Below are positions 1-6,103 of a stretch of 6,825 bases of DNA, piece by piece. This stretch comes from Actinomycetota bacterium (GTDB lineage Bacteria; Actinomycetota; Actinomycetes; Nanopelagicales; Nanopelagicaceae). Under the pieces are notes generated by a model. It saw only the letters and a list, made by a program, of their open reading frames with translations. It had not been told where the DNA came from and ran no database searches. The DNA lies in NCBI GenBank assembly GCA_027730465.1, contig JAQCGQ010000034.1:1-6825 (forward strand). The letters are read 5' to 3'. The translations under genes and the position numbers were made by a program. The first letter of the stretch is position 1. Each line of letters starts with the position of its first letter.

Positions 1-1019
1 TGCAAAACTGCTGATGCAACAGGGGAACTAATCTCTAACTCTTCATAAGTGGGCACTCGATTCTCACTAATCCAACTGGCTCTATCCGCTTCATCCTCTA
101 ACTCTTTCCTAAATTGAGGATTTTTTGAAAGGTATGAGAAGGCCCAACTCATAACATTTGCGGTAGTTTCATGGCCACTTAAAATTAACGTTAGGACTTC
201 ATCACGAATATGATCAATAGATATTTGATCTTGCATTTGTAATAAAATTCCTAGTAAATCACTATCCTTCGTCTCACCACTTGCAAGGCGGTTATTGATA
301 ATTGCTTCGGCAATATCAACTAGGCGATCTGATGCCAACTCAAAGGCTTTAAAGTATTTAATCGCTGACTTATCAAAGCGCTCAAGGCCAGGCAGCATGG
401 TGCGCTCAATTCGGTCAATCGCCACCTCCATTGATTGCGCTATCGCCTTTGTGTATTGGTGAGAGTCGGTTCCAAATAAACACCGAGAGACTATCTCAAG
501 AGTTAGCTCCATCATTTCAGGTGTTAAATCAATACTCTCTTTACCGCGCCAATTATTAGTGTGCTCGGTAATTAACTCATGCATTATCGCTACATATGAA
601 TCAAGATTTCCATGGTGAAAAGGTGGCTGCATCATGCGCCGGTGAGCTAAGTGAATGGGCTCCTCATTTGTAAGAAGGCCTTCACCAAGCACTTTACGCA
701 TTCTGGCAAAGCCAACACCCTTCACAAATTTATGTTGGGAGGCAACTGTCACCTCATGTACGGCAGCAGGGGAGAATAAGCCAATAAATAATCTTCTAGA
801 CAAGAAGAATGAACAGCGATCGCCATATTTTCTTTGCATTTTAAGTAAAAACTTTGGGGTATTAACCATAAAAATTGCCGTAATAAGATCAGAAAAAATT
901 GGCGCAGGCCCTGGTAAATTCACATCATTAGACCAGTTGGCACGAAATATTGGTTGCGGAATTTGTGCATACTCAGCGGGCCGTGGTGCGCTATAAGGCT
1001 TATTTGCCTGGATGCTCAT
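1..1019 (-). CDS. Cytochrome P450, N-terminal part (C-terminus beyond the window edge)
   Basis: Reading the minus strand from the ATG at 1019 gives 339 uninterrupted codons running off the left edge. Seen: an N-terminal LPGPAP segment (residues 35-40) as in P450s that begin with a proline-rich hinge; a C-helix stretch at 123-135 with the pattern HxxxRR..QPPFH, whose His and Arg contact haem propionates in the family; and the I-helix oxygen-activation motif SGHETT at 281-286. The ExxR motif and the haem-ligand Cys loop would lie outside the window, so catalytic integrity cannot be judged. No signal peptide or membrane anchor is evident, so a soluble cytoplasmic monooxygenase fed by separate redox partners is expected. 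The substrate cannot be told from sequence. It is transcribed divergently from leuA, and no redox partner is visible here. There is no Shine-Dalgarno before the ATG; TACGCT at 1026-1031 lies 6 nt upstream and could be the -10 of a leaderless transcript, though its -35 is poor. Family assignment is firm. Confidence 0.93.
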   Translation of the reverse strand, partial: MSIQANKPYSAPRPAEYAQIPQPIFRANWSNDVNLPGPAPIFSDLITAIFMVNTPKFLLKMQRKYGDRCSFFLSRRLFIGLFSPAAVHEVTVASQHKFVKGVGFARMRKVLGEGLLTNEEPIHLAHRRMMQPPFHHGNLDSYVAIMHELITEHTNNWRGKESIDLTPEMMELTLEIVSRCLFGTDSHQYTKAIAQSMEVAIDRIERTMLPGLERFDKSAIKYFKAFELASDRLVDIAEAIINNRLASGETKDSDLLGILLQMQDQISIDHIRDEVLTLILSGHETTANVMSWAFSYLSKNPQFRKELEDEADRASWISENRVPTYEELEISSPVASAVL

Positions 1020-1073
1020 TTGCTAAGCGTATGCATTTTATGAGGTAAATAGAATGGATTTTGATCAATTATT

Positions 1074-1108
1074 TGGTTTATTTCTTTAACTTAAGTTAAT
1101 CTTAAGCC
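1074..1108 (+). promoter_or_regulatory. Probable leuA/leader-peptide promoter giving a leaderless transcript
   Basis: TTGGTT (1074-1079) and TAATCT (1097-1102) are separated by 17 nt, and the second fits the actinobacterial -10 pattern TANNNT. The A of the leader-peptide ATG (1109) lies 7 nt after the -10, where transcription would start, so the leader mRNA would have no 5' untranslated region. This agrees with the absence of any Shine-Dalgarno sequence before that ATG. The -35 is only a moderate match, and the start site is inferred, not shown. Confidence 0.5.
1086..1099. repeat. 14-bp perfect palindrome overlapping the leuA promoter
   Basis: TTAACTTAAGTTAA reads the same on both strands and covers the spacer and the first bases of the proposed -10. 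Its placement is that of a repressor operator, and it lies between the divergent P450 and leuA genes, so it could serve either. No regulator family is recognised from it. In such an AT-rich stretch a chance palindrome is possible. Confidence 0.4.
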
Positions 1109-1192
1109 ATGTTACTTACAGGCTTCACATCTTCACGCAAATCATTACGCCTGTCATCACTTCTTCTTACCTGCCGCGGCGGGGCCAAGTAA
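1109..1192 (+). CDS. Leucine-rich leader peptide upstream of leuA
   Basis: A 27-codon ORF (ATG 1109, TAA 1190) too short for ordinary gene calling. Seven of its 27 residues are leucine: codons 2-3 (TTA CTT), 13 (TTA), 15 (CTG), and a run at 18-20 (CTT CTT CTT, 1160-1168), followed by a short TCRGGAK end. Its last codons form the 5' arm of a GC-rich hairpin (1174-1210), and its stop codon lies in the loop. That is the arrangement of an amino-acid-sensing leader: a ribosome short of charged leucyl-tRNA pauses on the CTT run and changes how the RNA ahead of it folds. Actinobacterial leuA genes are known to carry such a regulatory region (the 'LEU element', a conserved pseudoknot described by comparative genomics). 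There is no Shine-Dalgarno; start is probably leaderless. Function as a peptide is unlikely; the act of translating it is what matters. Confidence 0.8.
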   Translation: MLLTGFTSSRKSLRLSSLLLTCRGGAK

Positions 1193-1255
1193 CCGGTCCC
1201 CTCGTCGCGGAGGTTGGTCACACCGGTAGACCACTTAATCGATGAGGAGAAGAAA
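1172..1255 (+). promoter_or_regulatory. leuA leader RNA switch (LEU-element-like), translational control
   Basis: The stretch 1171-1232 is about 71% G+C by hand count (44 of 62), far above its surroundings. Two exclusive folds are visible. Fold A pairs 1174-1184 with 1199-1210 (11 pairs, one G-U, one bulged T). Fold B pairs 1200-1207 with 1240-1247 (8 pairs, one G-U), which captures the leuA Shine-Dalgarno GAGGAG at 1244-1249, and encloses a hairpin TGGTC/GACCA (1215-1219 with 1229-1233). That hairpin's loop carries ACCGGT (1222-1227), self-complementary and identical to ACCGGT at 1192-1197, so the two can pair as a pseudoknot. No U-tract follows either hairpin, so control is likely at translation rather than by intrinsic termination. 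The fold is read by eye without energy calculation. Confidence 0.65.
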
Positions 1256-1258
1256 TAA

Positions 1259-2995
<1,737 letters not shown>

Positions 2996-3015
2996 CTAAC
3001 TCTGTCTTACTCCTC

Positions 3016-3030
3016 TAGTAACTTAGGGGT
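3016..3030 (+). promoter_or_regulatory. Candidate -10 for a leaderless recO transcript
   Basis: TAACTT (3019-3024) fits TANNNT and is followed by exactly 6 nt before the recO ATG. The purine run AGGGG (3025-3029) is only 1 nt from the ATG, too close to act as a normal Shine-Dalgarno, and can pair with CCTCTA at 3012-3017. The matching -35 region is weak, so recO could instead be read through from leuA, 35 nt upstream. Confidence 0.35.
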
Positions 3031-3771
3031 ATGCCGCTATACCGTGATCAAGGAATAGTTCTTCGCACCCAAAAATTAGGTGAGGCTGATCGAATAATTA
3101 CCTTATTCACAAAAGAACATGGGCGCATTAAAGCGGTGGCAAAGGGTGTGCGGCGAACTAAATCAAGGTTCGGCGCTCGCCTTGAACCTGCAAGTTATGT
3201 TGATTTACAACTTTACACCGGGCGAACTTTTGACACTATTACGCAGGTGGTAAGTATTGAAAATTATGGCGATGTCTTATCTAGTGATTATCAAAGCTGG
3301 ACAATAGCTAGCGCTATATTAGAAGCGGCTGAGCGCTTTACCCAAGCAGAACATGAACCTTCCCTTCAACAATACTTATTAGTTACTGGCTCACTGAAGG
3401 TATTAGCAGAGCGTAAGTATGATGCTTCATTAATCTTAGATGCATATTTACTACGTTCACTTGCAGTTGCTGGATACGCCCCATCATTAACTCTTTGCTC
3501 AAGATGTGATGCACCAGGCCCGCATAAGTTTTTCTCACTTCAAGGAGGCGGCAGCGTTTGTGTTGGCTGTAAACCATCTGCATGTGCAACACCAACAGTT
3601 GCTACCTTAGAGTTAATGGCTGATTTATTAACTGGTAATTGGGAAGGAGCATCAAAGAGTGAAGGCAAGAATAGAAATGAGGCCTCAGGCTTAATTGCCG
3701 CCTATCTGCAATGGCACTTAGAGCGGGGCTTACGTTCGCTGCCACTAGTTGAGAGAATTAGCCGTGGCTAA
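3031..3771 (+). CDS. recO: DNA repair protein RecO
   Basis: RecO anneals single strands and, with RecR, helps load RecA onto SSB-coated DNA in the RecF recombinational repair pathway. The 246-residue product has the usual length. Its N-terminal OB-fold opens with the family signature Y-R-D-Q-G-I-V-L-R-T (4-13) and LGEADRIITLFT (16-27), followed by GRIKAVAKGVRR (31-42). A helical domain follows from about 85 to 150, then a zinc-finger with two CxxC pairs (C156/C159 and C177/C180), retained here though lost in some lineages. The start at 3031 matches family N-termini exactly. The gene overlaps uppS by 8 nt if uppS begins at its GTG, implying coupled translation. The recO-uppS pairing is common in Actinobacteria, so orthology is secure. 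Confidence 0.96.
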   Translation: MPLYRDQGIVLRTQKLGEADRIITLFTKEHGRIKAVAKGVRRTKSRFGARLEPASYVDLQLYTGRTFDTITQVVSIENYGDVLSSDYQSWTIASAILEAAERFTQAEHEPSLQQYLLVTGSLKVLAERKYDASLILDAYLLRSLAVAGYAPSLTLCSRCDAPGPHKFFSLQGGGSVCVGCKPSACATPTVATLELMADLLTGNWEGASKSEGKNRNEASGLIAAYLQWHLERGLRSLPLVERISRG

Positions 3772-4528
3772 AAAAGTTAAGCAAGCAACACCGCACCGTA
3801 ATGGAATTAAGCCGCCAAAATTAGAGCGTAAGCAAATTCCAAATCATGTGGCAATTGTGATGGATGGCAATGGCAGGTGGGCAAAGAGTCGGGGATTAGC
3901 TAGGACTGCCGGACATGAAGCGGGTGAGAAAGCACTAGTAGATATTGTTCATGGCGCAATTGAAATTGGAGTTAAAGAGTTAAGCGTTTACGCCTTCTCA
4001 ACAGAGAACTGGAAGAGGTCGCCGGAGGAGGTTAAATTCCTAATGGGATTTAATCGAGAAGTAATTCATAGTAGGCGAGAAGAATTAAATGATCTTGGTG
4101 TAAAGATTCGCTGGGTTGGCAGGGAAAAAAGACTTTGGAAAACTGTTATCGATGAGTTAAAGCAGGCCGAATCTTTAACAAAAAATAATAAAGTTTTAAC
4201 CTTAAATATGTGTATTAATTACGGCGGCAGGGCTGAGATGTTAGATGCAGCTGTTTCTATTGCAAAAGAGGCGGTTAAAAAGAAGATTAAGCCGGATGCA
4301 TTAACTGAAAAATCAATTACTAAATACCTCTACGCACCTTTAATGAGAGATGTTGATTTATTTATTCGCTCATCAGGTGAGCAGAGAACTAGCAATTTCT
4401 TAATGTGGCAATCAGCTTATGCTGAGATGGTTTTCCTTGATGTGCTCTGGCCAGATGCTGATCGGCGAACCCTTTGGAAAGCGATTGAGATATATGCCGA
4501 GCGTGAGCGCCGGTTTGGTAAAGCTTAA
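3764..4528 (+). CDS. uppS: Isoprenyl transferase (undecaprenyl/decaprenyl diphosphate synthase family)
   Basis: A cis-prenyltransferase that extends an allylic diphosphate with isopentenyl units to make the polyprenyl carrier lipid for cell-wall and glycan assembly; a soluble or membrane-associated enzyme. The GTG at 3764 gives 254 residues. Signatures in order: HVAIVMDGNGRWAK (28-41) with catalytic Asp34, GHEAG (50-54), SVYAFSTENW (74-83), NYGGRAE (152-158), and the diphosphate-binding RSSGEQRTSNF (202-212) followed by YAE with Glu221 as the expected second Mg ligand. The GTG is preferred because GAGAG (3751-3755) lies 8 nt upstream as a Shine-Dalgarno; a TTG at 3749 would add five residues but has no such site. 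It overlaps the recO stop. Actinobacteria often have two paralogues (long-chain and short-chain), and product length cannot be settled from sequence; the locus is that of the long-chain Rv2361c-like enzyme. Its stop is one base from the convergent small gene. Confidence 0.94.
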   Translation: MAKKVKQATPHRNGIKPPKLERKQIPNHVAIVMDGNGRWAKSRGLARTAGHEAGEKALVDIVHGAIEIGVKELSVYAFSTENWKRSPEEVKFLMGFNREVIHSRREELNDLGVKIRWVGREKRLWKTVIDELKQAESLTKNNKVLTLNMCINYGGRAEMLDAAVSIAKEAVKKKIKPDALTEKSITKYLYAPLMRDVDLFIRSSGEQRTSNFLMWQSAYAEMVFLDVLWPDADRRTLWKAIEIYAERERRFGKA

Positions 4529-4529
4529 C

Positions 4530-4715
4530 TTAAACAGCTGTATAGTCAGCAGGTGTTGGTGCGGTAAGAAGTGCCTGGCAAGTTGCACATTGTGCGTTAT
4601 CTAAAAAGTACATATCTAGCTCGTATGTATCTGGATCAAAGCTAGCCGTAATAGTGATTAAGTTGCCACCACAAGCAGGACAAACTGGAGTTGGAATTCC
4701 TCTAAAGTCTCCCAT
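4530..4715 (-). CDS. Small acidic double-CxxC (zinc-ribbon-like) protein, unknown function
   Basis: I do not recognise a named family. The 61-residue product has two metal-knuckle pairs, CPAC (12-15) and CATC (43-46), 27 residues apart, the spacing of a small zinc ribbon. Between them is a beta-rich-looking stretch. It is strikingly acidic: seven Asp/Glu against one Arg and no Lys, so nucleic-acid binding is unlikely and a metal-handling or protein-contact role is more plausible (inference). The ATG at 4715 is chosen because GAGG, inside the last codons of zur, lies 8 nt upstream; a GTG at 4724 in the same frame would overlap the zur stop and lacks that support. It starts 2 nt after the zur stop, so it is the last gene of the ZIP-zur operon and should share Zur control. 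It converges on uppS with one base between stop codons. Confidence 0.8.
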   Translation of the reverse strand: MGDFRGIPTPVCPACGGNLITITASFDPDTYELDMYFLDNAQCATCQALLTAPTPADYTAV

Positions 4716-4717
4716 AA

Positions 4718-5104
4718 TTAACACCTCGCGCAGAGGCCGAATAACTCCAGCACATGCGAAACTTCTCTAAAATTATTATTTTTAGCAACAGTATTTGCCC
4801 ATTTTTCAACTGCGCTTCCCTCAACTTCAACTGTTTTACCACAACTAGTACAAACTAAATGATGGTGGTGACCAGTTTTGCATAAACGATATAGCGCCTC
4901 ACCATCATCTTTGCGCAGAACATCAACAGTATTTCTGGCCACAGCTTTTTGTAGTGTTCGATAAACCGTTGCTAGGCCAGTTGATTCACCATCTTTTCGA
5001 AGTAATTGATAGACCGATTGCGCGCTAGCAAATTTACCTTGTCTTTTTAGCGCACCAATTACCTTAATCTCAGATTTATTCATCAAGGCTTGTTCTTGAG
5101 ACAC
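4718..5104 (-). CDS. zur: Zur (FurB-type) zinc-responsive repressor, Fur family
   Basis: A dimeric DNA-binding regulator that represses zinc-acquisition genes when loaded with zinc. The 128-residue product has an N-terminal winged helix with recognition segment TGLATVYRTLQ (42-52) and a C-terminal dimerisation domain. The metal ligands line up, shifted by one residue, with those I recall for M. tuberculosis FurB: structural site C85, C88, C125, C128; regulatory site D61, C75, H80, H82; third site H79, H81, E100, H117. GHHHHLVCTSCGKTVEVEG (78-96) is characteristic of zinc rather than iron Fur proteins. The GTG at 5104 overlaps the transporter stop by one base and has GAGGG 6 nt upstream, so translation is coupled; an ATG seven codons later has no Shine-Dalgarno. 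The protein ends exactly on its last Cys ligand. It probably represses its own operon through the box near 5980. Confidence 0.94.
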   Translation of the reverse strand: MSQEQALMNKSEIKVIGALKRQGKFASAQSVYQLLRKDGESTGLATVYRTLQKAVARNTVDVLRKDDGEALYRLCKTGHHHHLVCTSCGKTVEVEGSAVEKWANTVAKNNNFREVSHVLELFGLCARC

Positions 5105-5952
5105 TACTTGCCCTCTTCGTCATGATCTTCGTCATGATCTTCTCCTTCATGTACGCCCTCTTCTTGGTGTGTCTCTGAGTGAGCGGCATCATCATGGCCA
5201 TGGACATGAACTGACTCAAGCTGACTAACTAGTGCCCACATAATTACAACGCCAGCAACAGTTGAAACCATGGTCCATCGTGAAGAGTGTCTGGCATGTG
5301 CCTCTGGCAAGATATGGCTGGTTGATAAGTAAATTACAATTCCAGAAAATGCAGCAAGATATAAAGCGGTAACATTTTCAGAAAGTACCAAACTTGAACC
5401 AATTGCTGCGCCGCTAATTCTTGCAATCGAATCAACACCTAGAAGCCAAACACCCTTCTTGCTCCATTTATTACTCTTTACCAACATGGCCACCGTGTTT
5501 AATCCATCACTAAACGCATGGACAAGTAAGGCTACAAATACTGCAATTCCTAATTTTTCATCTATTGAAAATGCCACACCCAATGCCAAACCATCCAGGA
5601 ATACATGCAAACCCATCGCCAAGGCACCGACGGTGCCGGTGAGATTTGCTGTGTGCTTATGATCATGACCATAATCTGATTCAGCTGGTTCATGGGAGCC
5701 AAAAAATTTCTCATAAAGATGTAATAGTAAAAAGCCGCCAACTAATGCCACTGAAACACTTGGCGCACCTAAGAAGGTGGTGGAGGACATCTCAAAAACT
5801 TCAGGTAATAGGTCAAAAGCAACGAGACCTAGTAGTAAACCAGCTGCTAAACCTAAGACTAGGTGTAGACGATCACGTGCTCGAAGTGCGATTACGCCGC
5901 CAAGGGCAGTTGCTACTGCGGTGGCTGCGGCTAAAGCGATGGCTATATTCAT
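5104..5952 (-). CDS. ZIP-family metal transporter, likely zinc importer
   Basis: A polytopic membrane protein of 282 residues with about eight hydrophobic segments (roughly 1-24, 30-50, 63-82, 105-129, 133-158, 168-190, 194-215, 226-246). The ZIP metal-path signatures are present with a twist: TM4 reads HVFLDGLALG (H116, D120) and TM5 reads HAFSDG (H145, D149), so Asp stands where Glu is usual in HxxxEG. A His-containing loop HDHKH (96-100) precedes TM4. The last 34 residues (249-282) hold 8 His and 14 Asp/Glu, a probable metal-gathering tail. The ATG at 5952 is chosen over an in-frame ATG at 5994 because the upstream one lies beyond the promoter -35 and the Zur box, while 5952 sits 7 nt after a good -10. 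Coupled to zur by a one-base overlap. Zinc is inferred from Zur linkage; other divalent metals are possible. Confidence 0.9.
   Translation of the reverse strand: MNIAIALAAATAVATALGGVIALRARDRLHLVLGLAAGLLLGLVAFDLLPEVFEMSSTTFLGAPSVSVALVGGFLLLHLYEKFFGSHEPAESDYGHDHKHTANLTGTVGALAMGLHVFLDGLALGVAFSIDEKLGIAVFVALLVHAFSDGLNTVAMLVKSNKWSKKGVWLLGVDSIARISGAAIGSSLVLSENVTALYLAAFSGIVIYLSTSHILPEAHARHSSRWTMVSTVAGVVIMWALVSQLESVHVHGHDDAAHSETHQEEGVHEGEDHDEDHDEEGK
5115..5142 (-). repeat. 12-bp tandem repeat in the transporter's His/acidic tail
   Basis: The unit GAAGATCATGAC (minus strand) occurs twice in tandem at 5119-5142, with a further partial copy GAAG at 5115-5118. Each unit encodes Glu-Asp-His-Asp. Because the unit is a multiple of three, copy-number change would lengthen or shorten the metal-binding tail without a frameshift. 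Confidence 0.85.
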
Positions 5953-5959
5953 AAAATGT

Positions 5960-5988
5960 AAAGTAGCATAAATGAGAACGATTATCAA
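5960..5988 (-). promoter_or_regulatory. Promoter of the ZIP-zur-zinc ribbon operon
   Basis: On the minus strand TTGATA (5988-5983, five of six to TTGACA) and TACTTT (5965-5960, TANNNT) are separated by exactly 17 nt. The -10 ends 7 nt before the ATG at 5952, and no Shine-Dalgarno precedes that ATG, so the transcript is probably leaderless. This is the best-formed promoter in the window, and it fixes the transporter start. Confidence 0.7.
5973..5987. promoter_or_regulatory. Zur-box-like operator
   Basis: TGAGAACGATTATCA is a 7-1-7 imperfect palindrome (five of seven arm positions symmetric) resembling the actinobacterial Zur box, roughly TGAWAATGATTWTCA. It covers most of the -35 and the spacer of the operon promoter, the position where bound Zur would block RNA polymerase. 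zur itself lies in the operon, so a negative feedback loop is implied. Binding is inferred from pattern and context. Confidence 0.75.
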
Positions 5989-6053
5989 TATCATTTAAAT
6001 GAGCCATATTTACCCTCAAAAGCCTGATCACATGGATAGATATGCCCAACCCC

Positions 6054-6059
6054 TACACT
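6054..6059 (+). promoter_or_regulatory. Candidate -10 for glyS
   Basis: TACACT fits TANNNT and lies 44 nt before the glyS ATG, leaving an untranslated leader of roughly 38 nt that contains the Shine-Dalgarno. No good -35 is found 16-18 nt upstream, so this is a weak call. The rest of the divergent spacer (5989-6103) holds no T-box or other structure that I can support. Confidence 0.3.
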
Positions 6060-6103
6060 TAAACCACTAGTAAGCCGCCGACAGCCAGCCGGATGGAGAT
6101 TAA

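Noticed and set aside
655..996. A 113-codon plus-strand reading frame
   Set aside because: It lies wholly inside the P450 gene on the other strand, has low-complexity composition with no recognisable domain, and lacks a ribosome binding site; it is a shadow frame.
1016..1036. A six-codon upstream ORF (minus strand, MHTLSK) whose TGA overlaps the P450 ATG
   Set aside because: No Shine-Dalgarno, no special codons, and very short ORFs like this are common by chance; if the P450 transcript is leaderless it would not even be transcribed.
1174..1233. Classical transcription attenuator terminator before leuA
   Set aside because: The hairpins are strong, but neither is followed by a run of T; the alternative pairing with the Shine-Dalgarno explains the region better.
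3012..3029. Possible intrinsic terminator after leuA (CCTCTA / TAGGGG hairpin)
   Set aside because: Only six pairs including a G-U and no following T-tract; it abuts the recO start codon, so it is not supported as a terminator.
3749..3763. uppS starting at TTG 3749, adding five residues
   Set aside because: No Shine-Dalgarno for the TTG, whereas the GTG at 3764 has GAGAG 8 nt upstream and gives a normal coupled overlap with recO.
5953..5994. A 14-residue N-terminal extension of the ZIP transporter starting at the ATG at 5994
   Set aside because: The extension would be encoded by the promoter -35, spacer, -10 and Zur box, and has no Shine-Dalgarno; the ATG at 5952 fits the promoter.
5989..6103. 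T-box or glycine riboswitch upstream of glyS
   Set aside because: The spacer is only about 115 bp and shared with a divergent promoter; no T-box sequence or glycine-aptamer-like structure was seen.
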